Shown piece after piece: positions 35,871 through 48,352 of a DNA stretch of 64,000 bases. The translations under genes were made by a program, and so were the position numbers. This stretch comes from Membranipora membranacea (taxonomy: Eukaryota; Bryozoa; Gymnolaemata; Cheilostomatida; Membraniporidae): positions 4,896,001 to 4,960,000 of the forward strand of contig OU612072.1 in assembly GCA_914767715.1 (NCBI GenBank), read 5' to 3'. How positions within the stretch are numbered: position 1 is the stretch's first letter; each line of letters starts with the position of its first letter. The notes under the pieces are model-generated. The model saw nothing but the letters and a program-made list of their open reading frames with translations. It was not told where the DNA came from and searched no databases.

Positions 35871-38384
35871 TAGCAGGCATTTAATAATGTTGATGAACTC
35901 TTTTGTTCTATCAAGGTCATTTGCACCGAAAAATAAGTTCACAATTAGTTTCAATAATATCAGGGTGATTTTACTTTATTGTAAATCATAATGTGAGAAA
36001 CGGACTGGGCCGTGTACAAAACAAGGTGTAGTTAGCTTGCTCCGAATCTACTCTGATGAGCGAGTGGGCTTTTCTATTTAGTTTTGGGTTCTATTTAGTT
36101 TTAGCACTGAAAGCCTTCCCTTGAATTATGCAATCATTATAATATAACCCACAGAAAGGTCTCAAAGACACACTGATAAACGATACACTGATATACGATA
36201 GGCTGATACACGATACACTGTTCCGATAAATTCTGATGGTCATCAATGAGCGATATCAATTAATCTCCTGACAAAATGTAATACACGCACTGTTTATCTA
36301 CTCCACATGAACTTAATGCACTAGACGTCGTCGCAAGTTTGAACTTAGATTTAATTCAAGGTTATTATAATACACAGTCTATTTAAATCATCACAAGTTA
36401 TATGTATTGCAGCTTTTGATATCTGTTGATGATCTGGTACATGAAAGCGTCACCCAGACAGGCATAAACTTTATCTGTTTAGCATAAGATTATTTATTTA
36501 ATTACCCTGACCATTTAATTCAATTGAGACAAAATACACGTATAAAATATTCATATAAGGCTAAAAATATTAAAAGGTGTTCTAAATATTCTGACCTGAC
36601 CATCTCTGCACTTATATCCTTTGTTATTAGAATGTCAGATGAGTGCTGATATAAGCACTGATAGCACAGATAAAGCTGCTATTACTCAGAATTACACAAC
36701 AATACCAGTTATATTATATTATACAATCAATGAATTCACTTGAAATCTAAAACACTGCTGAATAGGACAACGGTCCTGATGCTCTCCCGTCTTAATGCTA
36801 ACTCCTGTCTATACGTATTGTTGTGCCACTGATGTAAATGTGACACAGTCTTTTGGTAGGTGGTTTCACTTTGATGATATAGTGTTGTACACTCAGGTGC
36901 AGCTGGTGCAAGTATTACTGAAGTTGATGGTAACTTGTAGTTGTATTCTCTTTCTTCTTTTACTAGGAGTGATGGTGGAAGTCTTGTGCTGTACTGGATT
37001 CGATATTATTTCAATTCTTGTTCATCGCTCTGGCGTTCAGGTCATCATATATATAGCAGAAGGTAGGGATGTAATACTAAGCTGATGCTAAAATAGAAAT
37101 CTCCGCAAACCAGGGTTAATTTACAGTTGTAATAAAACACCATTAAGTGTTGTTTTTATCTAAATAAAATCCTATCTACTGATAGGCTGTTAATAATTCT
37201 GTGTACTTTTAAACTCAACGTTAGTTTCACAATAAAATCCTTAAAACACCTTAAAATTTAACTATAATGTAAAATCATTAATATTTATAAAATTATGGAT
37301 TTATGGATTTAGATATGGATATGGATATGGATTTATGGACTTGTGGATTATAAATTGTACCATCACCTCGTGTTCAAAATGAGGTTTGAAGGAAGATGAT
37401 GTTGTGTGTCAAATTAATGATCCAAGGCTTAAAGAATACTGACTCTGTCATCTCATTTTTGCCACGTTCAAACACGTCAGCAACTTTCACCACCCTAGCT
37501 TCTTTTCCATGGATCAAGCATAGTTATTTGTATGTAGTTGGAAGCGTTGGTTTAGATCTCTCGAAAAATTCTAGTAATACTAAGATCCCTGTATATGATT
37601 TTATCATGGTAGCGACTACCCTCAGAGATGGTGGTGAAATCATTTTCTCTGGTTGAGCTATTACCGCAGTTGTATTGTCGGTTTTTTTGCCATTCCTCCA
37701 GTACAGTAATTCTGTCTGGTATTCATCCTGTTTGATAACGAATCTCAAGAAATATATCAAGGTGTATGCTTTAAAAATTGTCACCCTGACAATAACAACA
37801 ATCTAGATGTTTGTAGATTAGGTCATTGTATTTAAAGTATTTGCATGCAAACAAAGGCAGAAAAGCCTAAGGTCATAAAACTCATAAATACTTTAATCAG
37901 CTAATCTTTCTTATTTGAGCCATAAATATAAACACTGCTGGTGACTCTGCTGCTATAAATCAATAGCTCTTATCTGTCAGATTACAGATAATGAAAATCA
38001 GGTAATTAAGTAAGGTTATCTACATGAATATTTTGCAAAAACTAAAGGTTTCATAAATGTGCGATAAAAACAGGAAATTAATACGGATTGAAAGTAGTAG
38101 TGAGAAATAAATGATGCCAAATAGATAATGATCGGTTATGATCAGTAATTGTTTCTGCCTCCAGGGATAAGGATTCAACTTTGTGGGGGTGAATAATTAT
38201 GCTTGTGCAAACTGTATTTGGCCTGAAGGTTACTGCAAGGCTATGAGGTAAACGAGTATGATGAAGGTTTTTGATTATGAGGTACCCTCCAACGAATGTC
38301 TTTAAAAAATGGAAATAAATCCAGAGTGACCTTGCTAATGAAGCCAGAGATGCAATAATACTATTGTTGTGCCTCACAGTTAGA
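35871..38384. other. Gene-free stretch
   Basis: No exon is supported. Short imperfect repeats of GATACACTGAT type occur at 36170-36225 and of ATGGAT type at 37295-37350. Open frames at 36795-37085 and 37396-37784 have no recognisable content. Confidence 0.35.
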
Positions 38385-41300
38385 TCAGTAGCCTTTCTTG
38401 AACCCAGGATACCACGGTAGATTATCTATATCTGTATTACCTCCACATAATATAACAGCTACATTAACTACATCACGGGGTAGAGAGTTAAACTGATCTG
38501 TGAATAAAGCTGCTACCGCTGCTCCGGCAGCTGATTCAACCACCTGCTGTAATAAGTGGAGCAGAGAAAAGGACGTCAAAAACTTTTAATTGTTAAAGTA
38601 AAAGTGAAATATTTCAAGATTTAACTTGAAGGAAAGCAGCTCTGAACAAACTGCTTAAAAATCAAACTAAAGTATCATTATGATGTATACTGCATAAGAA
38701 ACATTGAAACTGATTTAAAAAATACATAAATTATTTTTGGGGAAGATTGAAAACTAAAATTTACAGGGATATCATTCGACCTCAAAACCAAACAAACATC
38801 TGAAATTTTTCTTATTTAAAAGAATACATGAGTTCAGGTCTAGGTCTATTGACAATATCTACCTTCATTCGGTGAAAACAGAACCGCATTCCTTCAATCA
38901 TCTGATCATCTGACTGAAACATATGAAAATATCCACAATGATATAACTATATTATGACTGGCAGAACAATAGACAGTTTTCTGAGCTCTTATTTATGCCT
39001 CAATCCGGAGTTGTCCTCTCTCCAGTTTGGTACTTTTAACCCACGCCGCATAGGAAAAGATTTGCTGAAATAGGGTTATCTTGAAAACAGCTTATGTTAA
39101 GATAAAAATGAGTTTTTATTCAGACTCTGCGCATTTGAAGACCCTGTGGGACAGGGTTTCCAAATCATTGGAGGCTTGAATGTTGATAAATCTTAATTTT
39201 AGTGACGAAACTCATGAAAAATTCTGCCAAATTGTCCGCAAAACAGGCAGAAAATGTTATAATTGACTATCCAAATACTAAAATTATTTCCCAAACTATG
39301 TCCATATGAGTTTTCAATGCTGCAGATTCTGAATCAAAAATCTTTTTTATCCTATTATAAGCAGTTATCAAGATAACCCTCCTTTCAGCACGCTTTTCCT
39401 ATGCGGCGTGGGTTAAAAGTACCAAACTGGAGAGAGGACAACTCCGAATTGAGGCCTAAATCAGAGCTCAGAAAACTGTCTATTTAAGCGTGGAAATGAA
39501 TATTTGAGACTCAAAAATCTGGACATCAAAAAAACTAAAATATATCATCAATAAATACAAATAGATTTGCTAAGGAAACATCAAACACCAAATATTATGC
39601 TTTAGGTAAACATCACTTCTTCTTATAGGTAACCATCAATTAAAAACACAAAACAGGCTGACACATTGTATCAAATCCAAGGCCAAAGACTTACAACTTC
39701 AAATACTTCTTTCTCTGCCAGCTCTAGTAGTATTGAGAATGTATCATGTCCGAGTTGTTGAAGTTTCATACCGTCGGCTATCGTGTTGAGAAACTGTGGA
39801 GGATTTGGCCATTCTCTCTCACCAGAGTTTAAACATTGCTCCATCATCTTACCTGTTCACAAAAAGCTAATCTCAAAATGTGGCTTTATAAAAGTAACCT
39901 GGGAAATTCTTTGAAGATTTGTTCACCCTTGGTGAACAATGACATAACTTACTCCGAAAATATAGGCAAACAGCTTTCATGCAATTGCATAACAATAACA
40001 TAGAATTTGAATTCCAGCAACAAAAAATAATCTATAATCTGGTAGTTGTGATTGTCCAACATGGGAGGTCTACTATCTTCAACTTTAACTTCTAAAGAAA
40101 ACTTGAAAAACTGTCGTACATCATTGATAGACGCAAGCTGGCTGGTTGAATCATCTAGATACATTTACAACAGGCTGTTTCTAATTGAATTCACATCTTA
40201 CCTTGTGGTGTGACAAGGTATATTTTACACTCTGGTTTGATGGCTTTTATAGCTGTAGTTATTCCAGCAGCTAACCCTCCACCGCTAACAGACACTAAAA
40301 CAGCATCTAAATCTGGAACCTGTTCTAATAACTCAAGACCTATTGTACCCTGATAAACAGAAGATAACAAAATATAAATATAGGAGCAGTAAATTTTAGC
40401 TTAATATTAGTTTGGCAAGTCGTTAGGTGTCTATTATAAGCTAGCACTTAAAATCGGCTAGTTTAAATTAAAGAGGATGAGTAAACTACAGCTAGCTATA
40501 AAGGAATTAATTCAGGACAGTAGGGTGTAGGGTGTCTCATCCCCATCGCATCGTTATGGGATATGATGTGGCATTACTGAGGTTGGTCTTGGTTTGAGAA
40601 GTCTGGTTATTTTGTTTTAAGCAGTCTGATCTGTCATTGTCCCATAAAATGAGGGTGGTGGGTATTGTTTAGAAAGTTATGAGCAGTGATTATAATATAT
40701 TATGATGGCAATGGGATGACGCGGTTTTGGTCTTGGCTATGACATGATGCTGGCGGTATTGTTAAGAATGTTTTGAGAAGCAATTATAACATGTATGTGT
40801 ATTAATATGAGGGCAAGTGAACGACGGAGTCGTGGTGATGAGTGCAAAGAGAAATAAATAGAAATTGAGCCGCCAACAGAGAGGGACACATACCCACGTT
40901 CAGAGAGAGTGCTTGGCAGAATCACCACGCAGCGTTATACTGAAAGAAGGGAGGCTCGTTCGACTCTATTTATTGTGAACTCATATCATGTAATATAAAG
41001 ATAAAAGATAAACTATTTTGAACAATAAATAAACTATTTAAATCTTTTCAAGCTCGGTGAAGTGTATTTAACCTGAGTTAGTTAGGAATCATGGGCGTGC
41101 ACATCAGGCAGAACCCTATATAGCCTTACATTCAGCTATCTCAAACATGTGCAAAATGACAAAATTTCTCTCCTGCCGATAGTTAACTCCTTCAGGGTAT
41201 GGAGAGATATGTTTTGCCAGTAATTTCTTGGTACTAAAACAATGTCATCATGAAAGATTGGCCAGATACCAGCATCGATGGAAAATATAATTGATGGGCT

Positions 41301-42799
41301 ACATAGTGTGACTATTTTGAATCGAGTTAGTTACCTAAAAAACTTACTTGTCCTGCCATAACGTCCGCGTTATCACATGAGCTGATATACACCTGTCCTG
41401 TCTCATTTCTTACTCTCTCCATGGCCTCCTTTCTGTAAATATGCAAGTCAGTCAAGCTACCAAAACTTCCCTAAATTTCATACTGCATAAATATCTTGCA
41501 TCATTTCGTGATGGCAATTGCTGCCACACATCGAATCCTGTTTTGGCTCGCTGATTTTTCTCAGTATGGCTTTTCATACGGCAGCAATTTTTTCTTTATT
41601 TTATATTGATGTACGTAGAAAATGATGTAACTACCTTCCGTTGGGGCTGGGGACACATTCGACAAGTGTAGCCCCGTAACCTCTGATGGCGTCTGCCTTA
41701 CAGCTCAGAGTTCCCTGAGGAACTACTATAGTACAGGGTAAACCTGCATCGGATGCCGCTCGAGCTAAAGCCTGTCCATGATTACCACTACTGTGAGTCA
41801 CCTGGATTAAAATAACAGGTACAATAGAAAAACAGCATGATGAAAATTTCAGATGTTCGGATAATTGTCCGCTCATGAATAATGGGTTGACAATTCCATA
41901 CAGAAAAGGCACCTCATGCAAAACAGGAATGTATTGGAATTTGGCTATTTTTAGTCAAAGAAGTAAAATAGGAGCTTTTCTGGTCTGTGTTTGGTTTGAA
42001 TATATTATTTCAGGATCGTTTATATAGTTTTAGGTTTGTGTATATAGTTTTAGTTTTGTATAATTTATATTTTTTAGGTTTGTATATATAGCTTTAGGTT
42101 TGTATATATAGCTTTAGTTTCGTAAATATAGTTTTAGGTTTGTTTATTTAGTTTTAAGTTAAAGTAGGGGTTTACATCGCAAGTCTGTCTCTGTCAGAAG
42201 ACTGAGAAATAACAGTGCTTTAAGGGCGTGGCCACCAGATTTAGCTTACCACACCAGGATGATCTTTGCCTGCAGCCTCCATTATCTTTTTAACCTGTAG
42301 ATATCCATTGCAAATAAAGTTAAAAGATGTCAGTTTTTTTGTTATGTATTTTGTAATATTAATGTTACAAGTGCACTCAACGTTATCCATAATCCATTTT
42401 GATTGGTAAATCGTGCGAATAACATTCGACTTTATCGATCCCTCATCATGTCCCAGTTTTATTTACATCGCCAAGACAAGTAGCAAGAATGCTGTAACTG
42501 AGTGTTTCTAGACACTATCATCTCAAGGTCAAGGGCTAAGAAATGGTGATAAACAGCGGTGTGATATCTAACAAAACATGAAATAGCCTGTGAATATTAT
42601 GTTGATCAGGACTCACTGCGTTGACAGCTCCTCTTATCTTGAATGATCCTGTGGTCTGTAAATTTTCTGCCTTGAAGTAAATCTTCCTCTTTGTTATTCT
42701 GTCAGCTTCTGCACAAGTCATCACTGGTGTCAGCTTAGCGATACCCTTTATACGCTCCTTAGCAGCAAGGATATTCTTAAATTTGACCTCTGATTTCAT
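38385..42799 (-). CDS. Serine racemase family PLP enzyme, copy 1
   Basis: Eight exons: 42799-42617, 42294-42250, 41801-41635, 41432-41348, 40349-40202, 39852-39695, 38913-38863 and 38543-38385. They total 996 nt and encode 331 aa, close to human serine racemase (340). Fold-type II PLP features are present: GSFKIRGA with the Schiff-base Lys54, HSSGNHG with Ser81 at the place of the human re-face base Ser84, and the phosphate loop SGGGLAAG (182-189). The substrate-loop segment reads ISSCDN (148-153), where human has VHPNQE. The residue matching the human metal ligand Glu210 is Thr207. The enzyme should interconvert L- and D-amino acids (serine or aspartate) and/or eliminate water from serine. 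All splice phases equal those of copy 2, which lies upstream in the same orientation. Intron 6 carries a fold-back element. Confidence 0.94.
38972..39480. mobile_element. TA-flanked MITE in intron 6 of racemase copy 1
   Basis: Terminal arms of about 125 bp are inverted copies: GACAGTTTTCTGAGCTCTTA at the left, its counterpart GAGCTCAGAAAACTGTC at the right, and CCCACGCCGCATAGGAAAAG against CTTTTCCTATGCGGCGTGGG. The element is bounded by TA on both sides (38970-38971, 39481-39482), as for Tc1/mariner-type insertions. It has no coding capacity. Confidence 0.75.
42008..42155. repeat. Tandem AT-rich repeat, TTTAGGTTTGTATATATAG
   Basis: About seven units of 18-22 bp with consensus TTTAGGTTTGTATATATAG lie in intron 2 of racemase copy 1. 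Variation is mostly in the TATA portion. This is a minisatellite and copy 2 has no counterpart. Confidence 0.6.
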
Positions 42800-43193
42800 C
42801 TTTGATTAAGACAATATTATGTTGTGAAATAAAAAGAGGAAATCGTTAAATTTCACCCAAGTGGCTGTCTTTGCTTATTGGTGATAAATGACTTATTAAA
42901 CTACAATTCTGTGTGACCATACATACTGCCATAATGCCATCTCTGAGAGGGTTGCTGGTTCCAGCATTCCAATGCGAACCGCCGACATGTCATTTGCCTT
43001 AGAACATGGGGGAGGTAGCACACATGCTTACATTCCGATAAACATTGCTCACCGCTTAAAATATTTGGTTACCATGAACAAATTTGCATGAATATAGAAT
43101 ATACATAGATCCGATGGGATGCAATAATTATGCCAACGAGTCACTTACTTTTGTCCCTCTGATTAGCACTGACAAATTATAATCCTCCATAAA

Positions 43194-43303
43194 TCAGACT
43201 TCTAACTCAGCTACAGTACCAGTGCTGCCCTTAGTGGCAGAGAAGGTGTTGATAAAGGCAGCTAACAGTCTCTGAGTGTCAGCGCAAACATCCTTGTTGG
43301 CAG
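43194..43303 (-). CDS. Orphan terminal exon, unrecognised
   Basis: A good acceptor (TACTTCTGTTCAG) precedes a 110-nt frame that encodes ANKDVCADTQRLL, then FINTFSATKGSTG, and ends VAELEV before TGA. The composition is protein-like and the frame is uninterrupted. Upstream exons would lie at higher coordinates, where a LINE now sits. A minus-strand ATG at 47874 opens a short frame (MALSDLKWTL) that could splice to it in phase from a GTGAGG donor, but that joining is speculation. It may be a relic of a gene caught between the racemase copies. Confidence 0.4.
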
Positions 43304-43559
43304 CTGAACAGAAGTACACGATGAATGAAAGTTGTGTTGTATTCAAAATCAATAAATGACTGAAAATAAATCCCCTTTTTGTTCTCCGTTGTTATATGAG
43401 GTCAGGTGATCTTAAATAAAATCAAGCTTACCAGACAGGTTAAGTCACGGAAAGGTGATTACAGTTTTACTGTAAACTATATTAAATACACTAGAGGAGT
43501 AAGCCGTAGCGAATGTTAAGTTTGCTAGATCGAGGGCAAGCACCAGTTTTCTCTAGATG

Positions 43560-46310
43560 AATTAATAGGTCATAAAAAGAAGAAACAGGCATGGAAAGAG
43601 TGGAAGTTATCTGGTACTGAGGAAGATAGAGAGTTCTACAGGAATTGTAACAAGATTTGTAAGGAGAAGTGTGGGATGGCACCTGATGCTGCGAATGAGA
43701 ACCCTTATAAGGAGTTGACTGAAAATGGTCCAAAGATGATCCACCGTCTGGCTAAAACCAGACAGCGGAGGTCAAAGGATATAGACAGGCTCTCTTTTGT
43801 GAAGGATGGGAATGGAAATATCTTGAGTGAGGACAGTGAAGTAAAGAAGAGGTGTAGGAACTATTTCAACACACTCTTGAACACTGAAAACACCAGAGAG
43901 GAGCTCGCAACTGTATCATCAACTGAAGACCCAATTCAGGACCTTGAAACCACAGAAGTTGAGCACCAGCTGGAGAGAATGAAGAACAACAAATCTACAG
44001 GACCTGTTGAACTTCCAATCGACCTTATTAAACTGCTTAAAGAGAGGGGAATCAACTGGATGACACTGTGTCTGAGAGAGATAATGAGAGACGGCATACC
44101 CCAGGAATGGAGAAGAAGTGTTATAACACCAATTTTCAAACAGAAAGGAGACCCTTTGATGTGTGGCAATTATCAGGGCATGGGCGTCAGAAGGGGTGCT
44201 CAGGGTGCTCAAGTGAGCACCCCTTGGGAGGTTTAAAAAAAATTTTTTTTCAACAATTAGAGTTGTTTATCCTTGTCACACCATTACCGAAGGGCTGCTT
44301 AAGTGCCCTTACGCTTTATACCCCAATATTCACACTCTCCTGCTGTTAGCAGGCACACTGCCTGTCACAACATGTCAGTGTGAAAGGTCATTCATCACGC
44401 TGAGGAGGCTAAATAACTATCTCAGGCGAACACAGACATCCCAAAGGCTCGATTCTCTGGCCCTCATTAACATCCACTGCTCTGATGAGGTAGAAGTGGA
44501 CCAGGTAATCGATTCCTTTTCCAGGCTACACAGCAGAAAACTGGAGCTGGGTACGATTGTACCATTCTGCAACGTCAATGACTAATAATCAATCAAATAA
44601 GGTCTAATAAATAATGGTCTTGCAGGTGCAAGAATGCTGTATGTATTTACTGGTAGTTCACTAAGTACTCTTTGGTCTGTTTTTAATCCAACCATTTTTT
44701 AAATTTGTTCACGAACAAACTATCTAACAAGGCTACTACCAGGGAACTCAGTGTTTTCTTTTATCGCTGGAACTTTCAATCGGGGCCCGGGCAAGAGGCT
44801 GTTGCTGTTAAATATTTTTGGTATCATGCTTGGTGTTGCTCATCCATAAAAGTTGGCTGGTATGTACCAGAATGTCTCTTTTGGGGTCTCGAATTTCAAA
44901 AAATTTCCGTCGGCGCTTGGGCGCCCCTACCGCACCCTCCCCGCTTACACATGCCACTAACTACTCCACAGCTAAAAGGAGCACTCCTTGGTAAATCATT
45001 CTGACGCCCATGTATCAGGGTATCAAACTGCTCAGTCACTGCCTCAAACTTTTAGAACAAGTGATTGAAGCAAGACTACGAGCGATTGTTGACATCAAGC
45101 AAAATCAATATACTTTTCAGAAAGGAAGGTCCACCACAGAACCAATGTTCTGTCTACAAATACTACAGGAGAGATTCAGAGAGTTTAATCGAGACCTGCA
45201 CATGGTGTTTGTAGACCTTGAAAAGGCCTATGACACCATCCCGAGGGATTTGATCTGGTACTGCCTCAGGAGGAGAGGAGTGCCTGAAGGATACATCAAG
45301 ACCATCCAAGACATGTATGAGAACTGTTCGACCCAAGTCAGGACAAACACTGGGAGCACAGAAGCCATAGAAATAAAGGTCGGATTACATCAAGGATCAG
45401 CATTGAGTCCTTTGCTCTTTATAATCATTATGGATGTGATTACTGAGAGCATTGGTGAAGATACACCGTGGGCGATGCTATTTGCCGATGACTTGGTACT
45501 ATGTGATAGCAACAGGGAACATCTGGAGAGAAGATTGGAAGTATGCAGGGAGAGAATGGAGAGTGTGGGACTAAAGCTAAGCAGGTCAAAGACAGAGTAT
45601 TTACCACCAGTAGGTGAGGATGGCAACATCATGATGAGGAAGTACAACTCGGAAGAGAAGGAAATCCTACCTAGGCGCATGCAGTTTAAGTACCTGGGCA
45701 CCACCATCCATCAGGAAGGAGGGTGTCGCAAGGAGATTGAGCTGCGTATTTCCAAGGCATGGAACAAATGGCGGGAGCTGAGTAGAGTACTCTGCGACAG
45801 GAGGATGCCCGCTAACTTGAAAATCCTCATCTACAAGAGTGATATACGGCCAGCTCTGACGTATGGGAATGAGACCTGGCCCGTAACAGGAACCCTTATA
45901 GACAGGGTTAGCTTTTGTGAAATGCGAATGCTAAGATACTGCATGGGGATAAGCTTAGAGGAACATCGAAGGAATGAAGAGATAACAGCCGAAGCAAATA
46001 TAATGCCAATCGGGGATGTCATGAGGAAAAAGAGGCTAGAATGGTATGGTCATGTTTGTTGACGTGAGAGTGATGAAGATATCAGGAGAGTGTACGAGAT
46101 GAGGGTAGAGGGAAGCAGAGGGAAGCAGAGGGCGTGGACGGCCAAAACAGCGCTGGAGTGACACAATCGATGCCGACCTTCGCTGGCTAGGTCTAGAACG
46201 AGGTGATACAAGTGGCCGAATAAGGTGGAGAAGTTTGGTGGAACTAGGAGTCAGGCAAAAACCCGCCACTCTATCAGGACATGGCGGTGAAAGGTGAACA
46301 AAAAGCAATG
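43560..46310 (+). mobile_element. Dead, 5'-truncated non-LTR retrotransposon (LINE A) with nested hAT
   Basis: A LINE reverse-transcriptase frame runs from about 43560 to 44178 and resumes at 45013, interrupted by an 834-bp hAT insertion. Visible RT motifs are KSTGPVELPIDL, WRRSVITPIFK, TFQKGRST, FVDLEKAYDT, GLHQGSALSP and FADDLVL (45481-45492). The 3' part contains MLRYCMGISLEEH, as in RTE/CR1-like elements. The endonuclease end is missing. Further damage is a TGA at 46060-46062 where the frame otherwise continues, and a 10-bp tandem duplication at 46111-46130 that shifts frame. Coding resumes in another frame (KQRWSDTIDADLRWLG). The exact ends are uncertain. The insertion separates racemase copies 1 and 2. 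Confidence 0.88.
44179..45012 (+). mobile_element. Non-autonomous hAT element nested in LINE A
   Basis: The ends are perfect 14-bp inverted repeats (CATGGGCGTCAGAA at the left, its complement at the right). They are flanked by an 8-bp direct repeat TATCAGGG (44171-44178 and 45013-45020), the hAT signature. Inside, 44300-44585 encodes the 3' end of a transposase with LYPNIHTLLLLAGTLPVTTC, CERSF.TLRRLNNYLR and LALINIHC, the hAT C-terminal dimerisation domain of the ZMYM1-like type. Most of the transposase is missing, so the element needs another source to move. Confidence 0.92.
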
Positions 46311-46380
46311 AGGTGGCCATCGTTATTTAGCTTGTGGTGAGTTAAATATTTTCTCTGCAATGATTAGACAGGATTGGGTC

Positions 46381-46463
46381 TAGTAGGGCTGCTAACTTCA
46401 GAACTCTTCCACCGCCGGGGGACGTCGGGCGAGGGGCAAAAGTCTGGGGGCTCAGACTACAGA
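46381..46463. mobile_element. Short MITE fragment, second copy of CTAGTCTGAGCCCC family
   Basis: Its reverse complement contains TAGTCTGAGCCCCCAGACTT and GCCCCTCGCCCGACG, matching 35809-35870. A shorter end (CTAGTCTTAGTGTTCAGAC) recurs at 47208-47226. Outer flanks share GAACTCT, perhaps a duplication. Confidence 0.5.
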
Positions 46464-46727
46464 ACTCTCATCATGTGGATTCTTTATATCCTCTCATAGC
46501 TAACAACTTATAATGAACTAATTTACTTTTTTATAACGCCATTCCATGACTTTAGATTGATAAAGTGTGATCTACTTAAGCTGAATTTGAAGTTGCCCGC
46601 TTCGAGCTGCCTTCATTTGCCGGTGGAAACAACTGGAATATGGCCAAGTTGCCCCAAACTTGATCTAGCTGTGACGTGCATGAAATCAAGAAATGTCAAA
46701 TATAATGCATGATGATGATGAAATAAT

Positions 46728-47200
46728 GCTACACAAACGCACCCAAGCTCAACTCAAAACAACTGTCTACAACATTCACAATCAATAATTGTCTGCTGAT
46801 TGTTTTCTTTTTGATCACCGATCTGTTATGTAAAGGTTGTTGATGTTGGCGCTAAAAATCAAGATTATCTATTCGGTTTGACAACACAAAGTTGTGTCTG
46901 ATTTACTGTAAGTCCAATAATAAATTTATTTTTAGATCTCTTGAAGATAGATTTTGGAACACACAGGCTAAATAGGTCAAGGAAATAATGCAACACAAAC
47001 ACACCAAAGCTCAACTGAAAATAAAGCTCTTAACAATATTCACAATCAATAAGTATGTTAAACGTTCTCCTTTTCGTTCCCCACTTTGTTATGTGAAGGC
47101 AATAAACACGATTATTGATTTTGTTCAATAAAACAAAGATGTTACTGGTTTCTCGTAAATCACTACAATAATAAACTTATTTTTAGATCTATAGCGAGCT
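46728..47200. repeat. Diverged 260-bp direct duplication
   Basis: Two successive copies begin at about 46728 and 46989. Both contain ACACAAAC.CACC, AGCTCAACT, CACAATCAATAA, GTTATGT.AAGG and end with AATAAA.TTATTTTTAGATCT. They differ by many substitutions and small indels. No gene content is visible. Confidence 0.6.
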
Positions 47201-48352
47201 AGTCTTAGTGTTCAGACGGCTGCTTGTGGGTGATGGTGGCATAACATAATCAAAATGTCGAAATGAGTGTTTAATAATGTGATGTCACTGAGTAGCACTT
47301 GCAGACGTCTGAGAACTTATATTAGCCCAAAAGTGATAACCCAAAAGTAGAAAGGCGCAATATCATAAAAGTCAGTTAATCTTTCTGACTGAGCTCTAAA
47401 TGTTAATCCTGATGATGTTATGAATCAATAACCTGAAACCTGTCTGATCTCTGATACTTTATTATCCATAGAATACCTTTACAAAAACTCTAGGTTTGTC
47501 ATCAATGAGTAGGATAATCCTATTGAGAAATGTCACATTAGTGTACCAGCAGGCATCTGCCCGTTAGATGCAAGAAAGGAATTGATCAGCATTGTTTTAT
47601 AAAAGTGAATACTGCAGCATAGCACCAGTCGAAGATACTCCCAATATTTTGAGAGCTCATATAACTCCATGCAAAGCTACTGGCTAGATGTTTTGATGCC
47701 ACAGCTCTCTATTTAAATTTTTGACTGGTGGCTCTGCTTGGCAAAGCCCAGCTGTATCAACAGCATTATTCTATATGACTAAGTGATACTGCGGGTATAT
47801 AAGAAAGCACCAATACTTACACAGTTACGATATTGCGTCCTCACTCAGAGTCCACTTAAGGTCACTCAGAGCCATAAAAAAAACCTATGTGTAGTTATAA
47901 ACACGTCATAGAGTAAACTGTATTGTACAATACTGTGATAAAAAGATACCGGGAGGCACAGCTATAGTAAGTAAAAATATACATAAAGAAATGATAATTC
48001 TCGATATCGTGTTCACAATTAATCAAAGTATAAGTGGATCGCCTTTCAAATAAAACCAACATTTTACAAGTAATTGAAAATGACGCATAGCGATCAGCCG
48101 CGTAATCAGACCTTCTCTTAATAGAGTGGAATATAATACTGGTTACAGCAGGGTAGGGTGATGAATTCTCTATATAAATCAAAATACTGCCACCCAACTA
48201 CTTTTGGACACCTTAAACTACGTAGATATAATCGTTGTTGTAGTCAGTTTGGTATCCTGTTCATCATTGATGATGTCACAACACTGACTCACAGCCGCTG
48301 GTAAATTTGAAGTCGCGACAATCAATAGGCCTAACCTCAAGTCACAGAGTGA
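47201..48352. other. Gene-free stretch upstream of racemase copy 2's 3' end
   Basis: No gene is supported. The minus strand at 47874 has an ATG frame (MALSDLKWTL) discussed with the orphan exon at 43194-43303. The rest is AT-rich and unstructured. Confidence 0.3.

Noticed and set aside
36795-37085. 96-codon plus-strand frame with hydrophobic segments
   Set aside because: No recognisable motif or splice context; AT-rich region yields such frames by chance.
45390-45707. 105-codon minus-strand frame inside LINE A
   Set aside because: It is the complement of the reverse transcriptase coding strand.
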